A stretch of DNA of 64,000 nucleotides from assembly GCA_017644045.1 (NCBI GenBank), contig JAEPMI010000007.1, positions 248,001 to 312,000 on the forward strand, written 5' to 3'. Of the stretch, positions 17,424 to 25,667 are shown piece after piece (the stretch's first letter is position 1; each line of letters starts with the position of its first letter). The stretch is from Deltaproteobacteria bacterium (GTDB taxonomy: Bacteria > Myxococcota_A > Polyangia > Polyangiales > Houyiibacteriaceae). Under the pieces are notes generated by a model, which was given only the letters and a program-made list of their open reading frames with translations, searched no databases and was not told the origin of the DNA. A program made the translations under genes and the position numbers.

Positions 17424-18377
17424 CTACGCCGCCTTCGGCGGATAGAACTGCTTGGCCCACTTCCGGTACTTGTGAATGGGGCCGTCGCCGCGAGCGAGGA
17501 CCGGGCGCTCGACGTAGCGCTTGGTCTCCCAGAAGGGCAGATCGCTCTCCACCTCGGAGACCAGCCCGCGAAAGGTGAACCGGTGCATGACCTCGGTGAG
17601 CGCGCGGCTGCGGAAGCGCTCGATCGACGTCGCGAGGCGCATGTGCACGCGGCCCTCGCTCACGGGCGTCGAGAGCACGAGGTGGCGGTAGCGGACCTTC
17701 AGCGAGGGGACCTCGCCTTGCACGTAGGAGTAGCCGAGCCCGTGCACCTGGACGTGGAAGTGCGCGTCGACGCCGATCTGCGGCAGGGACGGGATGACCT
17801 GCTTGGTCACTCCGTAGCTCGCCTTGAGCACCGGACCTTCGGTGACGGCGTCCTTCAGGACCCACGCCTTGCTGAAGGCGTGGACCTCCGTGAAGTGCCC
17901 GAGGTCGACGCTGTTCTCGCTGGTCTCCTGCGGGTGCGAGGCGAACTCGAAGCTCTCGAATTTGAAGGGCGTCCAGCCCTCGGTGTCGAGGTCCGGCGGC
18001 TCCCAGCTCGGCTCGCGGCCGAGCGCGTCGTACCAGACCATCAAGGTCTGGTGCCGCTCCAGGGCGTGCCAGGTGTCGATCTTGGTCTTCGGCACGTTCT
18101 TGCCGTAGGCACGCACGCAGACGCCGCGACCGTCGAACTTCCAGCCGTGAAAGCCACACGCGAGGTTCTCGCCGTCGACCTTGCCCCTGCCCAAGTGGGC
18201 GCCGAGGTGCGGACAGTAGGGCTCGGTCACCCGGAAGCGCCCGGACTCGGTGCGGTACATGACCAGCTCGCGGCCGAAGTAGCGAATCGTCCGCACCGCT
18301 CCACGCGGGAGCTCACTGGACAACCCGACCACGTACCAACCGGAAGGGAAGTCCGTGAAGGGAAAGCGCTTGTCCAT
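17424..18377 (-). CDS. Rieske non-haem iron oxygenase (sterol/ketosteroid type)
   Basis: 317 residues. The N-terminal Rieske [2Fe-2S] domain has both halves of its signature, YCPHLGAHLG and ACGFHGWKFD. The catalytic domain shows ENSVDLGHFTEVH, supplying the Asp and two His of a mononuclear iron site. This resembles KshA-type 3-ketosteroid 9-alpha-hydroxylases and the DAF-36/Neverland cholesterol 7-desaturases more than aromatic-ring dioxygenases, whose motif differs. It would need an external reductase, which is not encoded nearby. The ATG at 18377 is preferred to a GTG six codons upstream. A steroid-like substrate is an inference. Confidence 0.85.
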   Translation of the reverse strand: MDKRFPFTDFPSGWYVVGLSSELPRGAVRTIRYFGRELVMYRTESGRFRVTEPYCPHLGAHLGRGKVDGENLACGFHGWKFDGRGVCVRAYGKNVPKTKIDTWHALERHQTLMVWYDALGREPSWEPPDLDTEGWTPFKFESFEFASHPQETSENSVDLGHFTEVHAFSKAWVLKDAVTEGPVLKASYGVTKQVIPSLPQIGVDAHFHVQVHGLGYSYVQGEVPSLKVRYRHLVLSTPVSEGRVHMRLATSIERFRSRALTEVMHRFTFRGLVSEVESDLPFWETKRYVERPVLARGDGPIHKYRKWAKQFYPPKAA

Positions 18378-18523
18378 CGCGAGGGACGATAGCACTCGGT
18401 GCCGTTTTCGCCGCCCGACCGACGTGAGCGCTCGCAGATGGACGAAACGCCACGGGCGCGCATCCGTGCGGCCGACCTGGACGCGGAGCCTCTTCTTCGG
18501 CGCTCGCGCGTGGAGCGCGAGCG

Positions 18524-18880
18524 TCAGTCGTACTCCCAGGGAGCGTTGGACACGGCGGTACCCAGCGCCTCCAGGTCGTGAAAGAGCCCGTGGAGGAGCG
18601 CCCCCAGCCGTTGGAGCGCTTCGAGGTCCGTCCCGTACGCGACGAACATCCCGGCCTCGGGATCCATCCCGAGGCGCGACTCGAGCTCCGGCGCCTGCGA
18701 TCGGATGGTTCCGAGCGCCACGTCGGCCCAGCCGTAGCCGCCCCCCTCCCGCCCGTTGGCCTCGAAGGTGGCAAAGGTCGGTCCCATCTTCCCGTCACTG
18801 AGCATCAGGCAGTACTTGCCGGGGTCGTGGTCGTACTCGAAGAGCACGAACGGAGCGTAGGTCTCGGGGTCGTTCAGCAT
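18524..18880 (-). CDS. Imm51-like immunity-family protein
   Basis: 118 residues, acidic and cytoplasmic. The pattern FVLFEYDHDPGKYCLMLSD, ATFEANGREGGGYGWADVA and a helical C-terminal end resembles the Imm51 family, predicted immunity proteins of polymorphic toxin systems. No toxin gene with a matching architecture lies beside it: crcB is upstream and the Rieske gene downstream. It may be an orphan defence gene or a family member recruited to another task. Family assignment is from memory of the motif and is moderate. Confidence 0.65.
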   Translation of the reverse strand: MLNDPETYAPFVLFEYDHDPGKYCLMLSDGKMGPTFATFEANGREGGGYGWADVALGTIRSQAPELESRLGMDPEAGMFVAYGTDLEALQRLGALLHGLFHDLEALGTAVSNAPWEYD

Positions 18881-18929
18881 CGTTCCTCCATCGCACGGAA
18901 CGTGCTTCGAACCCAGAGCTTCGTTCGCC

Positions 18930-19313
18930 CTACCCGCGGATCGCGCGGCCGATGGTGAGGCCGAGCCAGCCGCTTCCGAGGCAGACCACGACGGTGGCCA
19001 GCAGGTAGACCAGCGCCCTCCCCGAGTGCCCTTCCTGGAAGAGCTTCAGCGTCTCCAGATCGAAGCTCGAGTAGGTCGTGAAGCCGCCCATCATCCCGGT
19101 ACCGAGCACGAGGCGCGCGTCGACGCCGGCGATCGCGCGGCCCTCCCCCCAGACGAGCACGATCCCGAGCAGCAGTGAGCCGAGCACGTTCGCGCCGAAG
19201 GTCGCGACCGGAAAGGGCAGCGACTCGCCGATCCAGCGCTTGGTCCCCACCGACAGCCCGTAGCGGAAGAGGGTCCCGACGGCCCCTCCGAGGGCGACGA
19301 GTAGCCAGTGCAC
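18930..19313 (-). CDS. crcB: Fluoride ion channel CrcB/Fluc
   Basis: 127 residues and four transmembrane helices. It exports fluoride as a dual-topology dimer in the inner membrane. The family signatures are visible: GGAVGTLFRYGLS, PVATFGANVLGSLLLG, and the GMMGGFTTYSSFDLET loop that lines the pore. The start ATG at 19313 is clear. The upstream region to the divergent SDR gene (about 104 bases) shows no recognisable fluoride riboswitch, so control differs from many other crcB genes. It ends 49 bases before the Imm51-like gene. Confidence 0.95.
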   Translation of the reverse strand: MHWLLVALGGAVGTLFRYGLSVGTKRWIGESLPFPVATFGANVLGSLLLGIVLVWGEGRAIAGVDARLVLGTGMMGGFTTYSSFDLETLKLFQEGHSGRALVYLLATVVVCLGSGWLGLTIGRAIRG

Positions 19314-19417
19314 GGCGGATTTCTAACACGGGCGGTCCAGGGCGCTCGACGTCGGCGACGCATCGGCCTAGAACGGGCGCGTTCGGCGCCAGGGGCGCCG
19401 CAGGAGGAAAAGAGAGC

Positions 19418-20323
19418 ATGACCGAGATCCGTTTCGACGACCGCGTCGCCATCGTCACCGGCGCCGGAGGTGGCCTCGGCCGCGCCCACGCCCTCCTGCT
19501 CGCCTCTCGTGGCGCGAAGGTCGTGGTGAACGACCTGGGCGGCGCCGTGGACGGAAGCGGTGGCTCCCAGAAGGCCGCCGACGCCGTCGTCGCCGAGATC
19601 GAGGCCGCCGGTGGCACCGCGGTCGCCAACTACGACAGCGTCTCCGAGGTCGAAGGTGCTCAGGGCATCGTGAAGAGCGCCGTCGACGCGTTCGGCAAGG
19701 TCGACATCGTCATCAACAACGCCGGCATCCTGCGCGACGTCAGCTTCCACAAGATGACCCAGGACCAGTGGGACGCGGTCATCGCCGTTCACCTCACCGG
19801 CACGATGAACGTGAGCCACGCCGCATGGCCGCTCATGCGCGAGCAGGGCTACGGCCGCATCGTGAACACCGCCAGCGCCGCCGGTCTCTACGGCAACTTC
19901 GGCCAGGTGAACTACGGCGCAGCCAAGCTCGGCATTCTCGGGCTCACGCACTCGCTCGCCCAGGAGGGCTTCAAGAAGGGCATCCGCGTGAACTGCATCG
20001 CGCCGATCGCCAAGAGCCGGATGACCGAGACCATCGGCCTGCCGGAAGAGGTGCTGAACCGCCTCGAGCCGAGCAAGGTCGCGCCGGTCGTGGCCTACCT
20101 CGTCAGCGAGGGCTGCGACCTCAACGGCCAGTGCTTCAGCGTCGGCGGCGGTTACGTGTCCCGCGTCGCGGTGGTCGAGTGCGCCGGGGGCATCCTCACC
20201 GAGGCGACCCCCGAGGCCTTCGCCGCGCAGGTCGAGTCCATGAGCGACCTGAAGACCGCCGAGCCCTTCGCCAACGCGATGGCCGAGGTGCAGAAGGCGC
20301 TCACGCTCGCCGCCAAGAGCTGA
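19418..20323 (+). CDS. SDR dehydrogenase, HSD17B4/FabG type
   Basis: 301 residues. It has the classical short-chain dehydrogenase features: NAD(P)-binding TGAGGGLGRAHALLLA, NDLGGAVDG, NNAG, the catalytic Ser in NTASAAG and YGAAK for the Tyr/Lys pair. The NDLGG motif and a C-terminal extension are typical of the (3R)-hydroxyacyl-CoA dehydrogenase domain of peroxisomal multifunctional enzyme 2 and related bacterial proteins. The ATG at 19418 has an excellent GGAGG ribosome site. The GH35-like gene follows after 16 bases, which implies co-transcription. The substrate is probably a beta-hydroxyacyl-CoA or steroid; not proved. Confidence 0.93.
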   Translation: MTEIRFDDRVAIVTGAGGGLGRAHALLLASRGAKVVVNDLGGAVDGSGGSQKAADAVVAEIEAAGGTAVANYDSVSEVEGAQGIVKSAVDAFGKVDIVINNAGILRDVSFHKMTQDQWDAVIAVHLTGTMNVSHAAWPLMREQGYGRIVNTASAAGLYGNFGQVNYGAAKLGILGLTHSLAQEGFKKGIRVNCIAPIAKSRMTETIGLPEEVLNRLEPSKVAPVVAYLVSEGCDLNGQCFSVGGGYVSRVAVVECAGGILTEATPEAFAAQVESMSDLKTAEPFANAMAEVQKALTLAAKS

Positions 20324-20339
20324 CCTCGGAGCGCCGCCC

Positions 20340-22340
20340 GTGACCGAACCCACCGTAGCCCTCGAGGGCGCTTCGCTCCGGCCCACGGGCGCCGGCGAGG
20401 TGCCGCTGCGCTCGGGGGCGATGCACTACTGGCGGCTCTCGCCGGACAGCTGGCGCGACGGGCTGCGCGCCTTGAAGGCCATGGGCGTGCCCATGGTCGA
20501 GACCTACGCGCCCTGGCAGGTGCACGAGCCCGAACCCGGCCAGTGGGACTTCGGTCAGACCGATCCGCGCAAGGACCTCGGACGCTTCCTCGACATGGCG
20601 GCGGAAGAAGGACTGCAGGCGTTCGTGCGGCCGGGTCCGCACATCAACGCGGAGCTCACCTACTTCGGGCTGCCCGCCCACATCGTCCACGACCCCGCGA
20701 TGCAGGCGCGCTCGCCGAGCGGTCGACCGGTCATCCTCTACTTCCCGCCGCGCATGTTCCCGGTGCCGAGCCACGCGAGCGAGGCGTACCTGAAGGCGGT
20801 CGGTGGTTGGTTCGAGAAGGTCGCCGAGGTCCTGCGCCCGCGCCTCCACCCGGAGGGCAACGTCGTGTTGCTCCAGGTGGACAACGAGATCGGCTACTAC
20901 TTCCGCAACGGGCCCTTCTGCCAGGACTATCACGAGGACGCGCTCGTCCAGTGGATCGCCCATCTCGAGGCGACGCACGGCTCGCTCGAGGAGACCTCGG
21001 CGGCCCATGGCACCGAGTACGTCACCTGGGCCGACGCGCTCCCGCCAAAGCGCTTCGGCGAGGGCGTGCACGGCGAAGAGCCGAAGCCGGGCGAGCTCAC
21101 GCTCCAACTCGACTGGGCCCGCTTCCAGGAGCAGATGCTGACCACCGTCATCGATCGCATGGCGGGGCAGATGCGCGACGCCGGTCTCGGCGCGGTGCCC
21201 TTCATCCACAACGTTTCGTTGGGCGAGCAGGGACTGCAGGCGAACGTCCCGGCGCTCGGCGAGGTCGTCGATCTGGTGGGCCTCGACTACTACCACCCGG
21301 CCCGCGAGCACCGGACCATCAAGCGTCGCACGCTCTACCTCGACGGCACGACCGGCCGCGCCTACGCGCCGGAGCTCGGCGTTGGTGCGCCCCCCTGGTT
21401 CACGCCGCTCGGCCACGACGACAGCCTCTACACCGCTCTGTGCGCGCTCGCGTACGGTTTGCGCGGCTTCAACCTCTACATGGCCGTCGATCGCGACCGC
21501 TGGTACGGCGCCGCCATCGACAGCCGCGGCCGCGCGCGCCCCGAGGCCGACGACTGGATGCGCCTGAACGAGGCGCTCGAGGACCTCGCCTTCCATCGAC
21601 TCGAGCGGAAGGCCGACGTCGCGCTGATGATCCCGCGCGAGTACGCGCGCTACGCCCGGCAGACCCATCTGCTCGGGCCGCTCAGCCCGTCCTCGCTCGA
21701 GGCGCTCGGCGGCACGCCCGTCGACGGTTGCCGTGGCGACTCGCTCGGCTTCGACCGGCCGATCCAGCTCCGCTGGTGGCAAGACCTCGCGCGGCTCGCA
21801 CAGGCCCTCACGGCCGCCGGCGTGCCCTACCGCTACGTGGACTCCGAGGCACCGCTCGATCGGCTGACCGCGCACCGACTGATCGTCGCGCCGAGCTACA
21901 CCTTCGCGGCCACCGAGCGCTGGGCTCGCCTACGCGAAGCGACCGACGCCGGAGTGACCGTCGTGACCGGCCCCTCGGCACCGACGCTCGACACCACCTT
22001 CCGTGAGGCGACCTTCGAGCCCGTCGGCGAGCGTCTCTCCCTCGATGACGAGGTGCAGGTCCAGGCCGCCATTCACGCGTGGGTCGAGCGCTTCTCGCTC
22101 CGCCGGCCCTACCCCACGCGCCCACCGATCGAGACCTCGCTCCATGAGGACGAGAGCGGCGACCGCGTCCTCTTCGTGCTCAACCCCACGCAGGAATCGC
22201 ACCGGGCCGAGATCGCGCTACCGCGACCGACCGTCGCGACCGACCGGTTGAGTGGCGAGGTCTTCGAAGGCACCGACTCACTCACCATTCCGATGCGCCC
22301 GCAGCGCACGCGGCTCCTTTCGCTGGAGGCAGCCCAGTGA
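20340..22340 (+). CDS. GH35-like beta-galactosidase (clan GH-A)
   Basis: 666 residues. The N-terminal TIM barrel matches GH35 beta-galactosidases: SGAMHYWRLSPDSWRDGL, MVETYAPWQVHEPEPGQWDF and FVRPGPHINAELTYFGLP. The acid/base Glu is in LLQVDNEIGYYF (about residue 183), and the likely nucleophile Glu is in YAPELGVGAPPWF (about residue 345). The middle region (WWQDLARLAQALTAAGVPYRY) resembles the trimerisation domain of GH42 enzymes, so this is a GH35/GH42-like hybrid layout. No signal peptide, so it should act in the cytoplasm. It starts with GTG at 20340 and overlaps the next gene by GTGA. Confidence 0.88.
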   Translation: MTEPTVALEGASLRPTGAGEVPLRSGAMHYWRLSPDSWRDGLRALKAMGVPMVETYAPWQVHEPEPGQWDFGQTDPRKDLGRFLDMAAEEGLQAFVRPGPHINAELTYFGLPAHIVHDPAMQARSPSGRPVILYFPPRMFPVPSHASEAYLKAVGGWFEKVAEVLRPRLHPEGNVVLLQVDNEIGYYFRNGPFCQDYHEDALVQWIAHLEATHGSLEETSAAHGTEYVTWADALPPKRFGEGVHGEEPKPGELTLQLDWARFQEQMLTTVIDRMAGQMRDAGLGAVPFIHNVSLGEQGLQANVPALGEVVDLVGLDYYHPAREHRTIKRRTLYLDGTTGRAYAPELGVGAPPWFTPLGHDDSLYTALCALAYGLRGFNLYMAVDRDRWYGAAIDSRGRARPEADDWMRLNEALEDLAFHRLERKADVALMIPREYARYARQTHLLGPLSPSSLEALGGTPVDGCRGDSLGFDRPIQLRWWQDLARLAQALTAAGVPYRYVDSEAPLDRLTAHRLIVAPSYTFAATERWARLREATDAGVTVVTGPSAPTLDTTFREATFEPVGERLSLDDEVQVQAAIHAWVERFSLRRPYPTRPPIETSLHEDESGDRVLFVLNPTQESHRAEIALPRPTVATDRLSGEVFEGTDSLTIPMRPQRTRLLSLEAAQ

Positions 22341-23410
22341 TCGGTCCGGACCTGCGCGTCGAGGGCTTCGACGTCACGAGCTGGCGCCACCTGGTCGGGC
22401 TCTTCATGCCCAACCTCGAAGAGCGCATGGACCGGGACGCGCACGAGTCCGACGACCCGGCGCCTCCCGACCCGACCGAGGGACAGGGCGGCACCCTCGT
22501 CGTCATCGACGACCCGGACCGGGTGATCCTCGCGGCGCGTCACTCGTTCGACGGCGCGATCCCTGCGCTGATCGGTGAGAGCAGCAGCCAGGATCTGCGC
22601 GGCCTGTGCGCGAGCCACGGCGCGATGCGCGTGGTCGTCATTCGCGCCGGTGCGATGGACGAGCTCTCCGACGCGTTGGCCGAGGGCCTCGCTCAGGAGC
22701 CCGAGAGCCACCGCCACGGCTACATCGCGCAGTGGCTCGTGTTGCTCCGCGCCGTCCGCCAGATGATGGAGGTCGGTGACCTGCGGGTCTGGCCGAACCC
22801 CGTCGCGAACGTGCCGCTCCCCAGCGCGCGCATGGCGCAGCGCGCGCTCGACGCCGTGCTCCCCGACGGCAAGGCGCTCCTCGCGGCCCTCTTCGATCGT
22901 GGCCGCCCCTACACCTCGCTCGTCATCCGCCGACGCAACGGCCTGATCGACCTCGTCGCCGGCCCGGACCTGCTCACGCAGTGGACCGGACCCCTCGGCG
23001 GCGACTGGCGGCGTGACCACCGAGTGTTCACGCGCGCCGTCGAGCGCAACGTCGCCCCGGTGCACCTCGGGCTCTTCGCCGAGGTCTCCGCCGTTCGTGA
23101 AGCGCTCCGCTCGGGCGAGCCCGGCGAGTGGGCCCGCCAGGTCGCCGTGCGCGACGTGATCTTCAACCCGATGCCGATGTCGGTGAAGCTCGCCTTGGGC
23201 GCGGACGCCGTGCGCGGGATCAGCCACGTCTCGAGCGGATTGCTCGGAGGCGTCGACCTGTGGAAGGCCGCCGGCCCGATCGTCAGTCGGGTCCGCAGCC
23301 GCTGGACCGAGATCCAGAGCGTCAGCGACGAGCTCGGCTTCGACCCGCTGGTCGTCCTCGCGGCCCTGATGCGCCGCGACGAGCCCGACCTCGAGTCGGA
23401 CGAGCACTGA
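22337..23410 (+). CDS. Unknown cytoplasmic protein coupled to the GH35-like gene
   Basis: 357 residues that I do not recognise. No signal peptide or membrane helix. It begins with a hydrophobic strand-helix region, an acidic Pro-rich break at about 30-50, then a mixed alpha/beta body (TLVVIDDPDRVILAARHSFD, MRVVVIRAGAMDELSDALAEGL) and a C-terminal helical part with IFNPMPMSVKLALGADAVRGI. The GTG start at 22337 overlaps the GH35-like stop, so the two proteins are made together. A role in glycoside handling or a regulatory partner of the enzyme is an inference from this coupling only. Confidence 0.85.
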   Translation: MIGPDLRVEGFDVTSWRHLVGLFMPNLEERMDRDAHESDDPAPPDPTEGQGGTLVVIDDPDRVILAARHSFDGAIPALIGESSSQDLRGLCASHGAMRVVVIRAGAMDELSDALAEGLAQEPESHRHGYIAQWLVLLRAVRQMMEVGDLRVWPNPVANVPLPSARMAQRALDAVLPDGKALLAALFDRGRPYTSLVIRRRNGLIDLVAGPDLLTQWTGPLGGDWRRDHRVFTRAVERNVAPVHLGLFAEVSAVREALRSGEPGEWARQVAVRDVIFNPMPMSVKLALGADAVRGISHVSSGLLGGVDLWKAAGPIVSRVRSRWTEIQSVSDELGFDPLVVLAALMRRDEPDLESDEH

Positions 23411-23467
23411 GCGCCGGTCCGCGGGCGACGGCGGTCACCCAGGCGAGGCCGCTGCTAAGATGAGCCG

Positions 23468-25582
23468 ATGGACGTTCGCCTCCAGACCTCGCTGATCGCG
23501 GCGGTCGTGAGCCTCGCGCTGGCGATGAGCGTCCTCGTGCGCTCGCGGAAACGGCGCGACCAGTGGCTCTTCGGCGCCTTCGGCCTGAACGTCTCGGCCT
23601 GGTACTTCACGGCGTTCGTCGCCACATGGCTCGAGAGCCACGTCATGGCGCGGGTCAACCTGGCGCTCGGCATCACGCTACCGCTGACGGCCGTGGCCTT
23701 CTTCGCCGCGTTCGTCGGCACCCCGGGCGGACCGGGCGCCCTGCGCATGAAGCGGCTGCGGCGGGCGGCGAGCCTGGTGGCGCTGACGCTCCTGGTGCTC
23801 ACCGCCAGCCCGCTCCACGAGCACATCGCCGTGCGCGCGACGGTGCTCGTCTACGTGCTCGTGGTGCTCTTCACCTCGCTCGGTCTGCTCTACAAACGCG
23901 CGCCGCGAGCCGAGTCCCGCTTCGAGTCGGGGCGCATCCGCTTCCTCGCGGTGGTCGGCAGCCTCGCCGCGCTCTTCGCGCTCCTCGAGTACCTGCCCTA
24001 CCTCGGCCTCGAGATCCCCGCGGTCGGGACCATCCTGGTCCTGGTCTTCCTCTACATGCTCTCCCAGTCGGTGCTTCGCTACCGCCTGATCGACCTCTAC
24101 GAGCTGAGCGGCCGACTCATCGTTCTGACCACGCTCGCCTTCGTGCTCGCCGGCATTCTCTGGGGTCTCGTGAGCTTCGGCGGTGGTCGCTACTTCCTCC
24201 ACGCGGTCGTCGCCTCGTTGGTCGTGCTCCTCCTCTTCGACCCGGTGCGCACCAAGCTCGGCGAGCGGCTCGCGCAGCTCCTCTTCCGTGAGCGGCACGC
24301 GCTCGAGCAGTCGGTGGCCGTGCTCCGGCGCCGCATCGCCCGCGTGCTCGAGGTCGAAGAGCTCGGCGCCACGCTCATGAGTGGCCTCGAAGCCTCGCGC
24401 CGCGTGACCCACGCCTGCCTCTATCTCGCGGACGTCGGCCGCCAGAGCTTCCAGCTCCTGGCTCACGCCGGTCCCGCGCCGCCCGAGCGGATCGAGACCG
24501 CCCCCGCGCGCCCGCTCCTCGACCGACTCGCGCAAGGGACCCCGGTGGTCCTCGACGTGATCCTGCGCCAGCTCGAGGATCATCGGGACCGCGGCGAGGA
24601 TCGGGAAGCCGAGACCCTCTACGAGATCGCACAGACCATGCAGGCGATGAACACCAGCGTCTGCCTCGCGCTGCGCTCGCAGGAGGGCGACCTCTACGGC
24701 ATCCTCGGCGTGCGGGACGAGCGGATGCTCGACGCCTTCGCGCCCGAGGAGGTGCAGCTCCTCGCCGGCCTCGCCGCGCAGGCCGCGATCACCCTCGAGA
24801 ACTCGCGCCTCTACCAGGAGCTCGAGGAGCGCGACCGGCTCGCCGCGCTCGGTGAGATGGCCGCCGGCCTGGCCCACGAGATCCGAAACCCGCTCGGCGC
24901 GATCAAGGCCTCGGCCCAGTACCTCACCGAGGACTCGAAGGACGAGCACGCCGACGAGTTCCTCCACATCATCGTCGAAGAGGTCGACCGCCTGAACCGC
25001 GTCGTCGGCTCCTTCCTCGACTACGCGAAGCCCGCGAGCGGCGACCCGGCGCCCACCGACGTCGACAGCGCGGTGGAGCGCACCGTTCAGCTCATCGGCC
25101 CCGAGTGTCAGGCCGCCGGCGTGGACCTGCAGCTCGCGCTGGCTGGCGACCTCCCGCAGGTCCGCGTGGACATCGAGCAACTCCGCCAGGTGTTGCTCAA
25201 CCTCGTCCGCAACGCCCTCGAAGCGGTCGCCGACCGCGACGAGCGCCGCGTGAAGGTCAGCACGATGAGCGTGGGCGAGCCGCCCCGAGAGGTGCTCCTG
25301 CACGTCGAGGACACCGGCGGCGGCATCCCCGCCCACGTGCGCCCCAACCTCTTCGTTCCCTTCGTCACGACCAAGCAGAAGGGCACCGGCCTCGGCCTCG
25401 CGATCAGCCACCGCATCGTCACCGCCGCCGGCGGCCGCATCGAGGTCCGCAATCGCGACGACGGCGCCACCTTCGTCGTCCGCTTCCCCGTCCCGACCCC
25501 CGACCCGCCCAGCGACCCGAACCCCGACCCCAGCGAGCCGCCCCTCCCACTCCCCAGCGGCACCGAAGTCGTCCGCGCCTGA
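23468..25582 (+). CDS. Membrane GAF sensor histidine kinase
   Basis: 704 residues. The first 270 contain seven or eight hydrophobic helices, like the N-terminal membrane sensor of PrsK-type kinases, followed by a GAF domain (about 285-455), a HisKA domain with GLAHEIRNPLGAIK (His about 469) and HATPase_c (NLVRNALEAVAD, DTGGGIPAHVR, GTGLGLAISH). The C terminus ends in a Pro/Asp tail. No receiver is attached and no regulator lies next door, so its partner is elsewhere. The ATG at 23468 is preceded by a TAAGAT box within ten bases of the start, suggesting a very short leader. Confidence 0.92.
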   Translation: MDVRLQTSLIAAVVSLALAMSVLVRSRKRRDQWLFGAFGLNVSAWYFTAFVATWLESHVMARVNLALGITLPLTAVAFFAAFVGTPGGPGALRMKRLRRAASLVALTLLVLTASPLHEHIAVRATVLVYVLVVLFTSLGLLYKRAPRAESRFESGRIRFLAVVGSLAALFALLEYLPYLGLEIPAVGTILVLVFLYMLSQSVLRYRLIDLYELSGRLIVLTTLAFVLAGILWGLVSFGGGRYFLHAVVASLVVLLLFDPVRTKLGERLAQLLFRERHALEQSVAVLRRRIARVLEVEELGATLMSGLEASRRVTHACLYLADVGRQSFQLLAHAGPAPPERIETAPARPLLDRLAQGTPVVLDVILRQLEDHRDRGEDREAETLYEIAQTMQAMNTSVCLALRSQEGDLYGILGVRDERMLDAFAPEEVQLLAGLAAQAAITLENSRLYQELEERDRLAALGEMAAGLAHEIRNPLGAIKASAQYLTEDSKDEHADEFLHIIVEEVDRLNRVVGSFLDYAKPASGDPAPTDVDSAVERTVQLIGPECQAAGVDLQLALAGDLPQVRVDIEQLRQVLLNLVRNALEAVADRDERRVKVSTMSVGEPPREVLLHVEDTGGGIPAHVRPNLFVPFVTTKQKGTGLGLAISHRIVTAAGGRIEVRNRDDGATFVVRFPVPTPDPPSDPNPDPSEPPLPLPSGTEVVRA

Positions 25583-25595
25583 CCGCCCCCATTCG

Positions 25596-25613
25596 GAAGG
25601 GGGACACTCCCCC
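25596..25613. terminator. GGGGGACACTCCCCC hairpin between convergent genes
   Basis: Stem GGGGG/CCCCC with loop ACACT lies 14 bases past the histidine-kinase stop and before the end of the convergent beta-helix gene. No T-run follows. The same word, GAAGG then GGACACTCCCC, recurs at 28926-28940, so this may be a dispersed palindromic repeat used as a 3' boundary. Confidence 0.4.
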
Positions 25614-25667
25614 CCTCCGCATTCCCCGCAAACACAGGGCGCTCCGGGACCAAAATGAACGAGTCCC

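Noticed and set aside
19314-19417. Fluoride riboswitch upstream of crcB
   Set aside because: I looked for the conserved crcB-motif pseudoknot words and did not find them on the minus strand.
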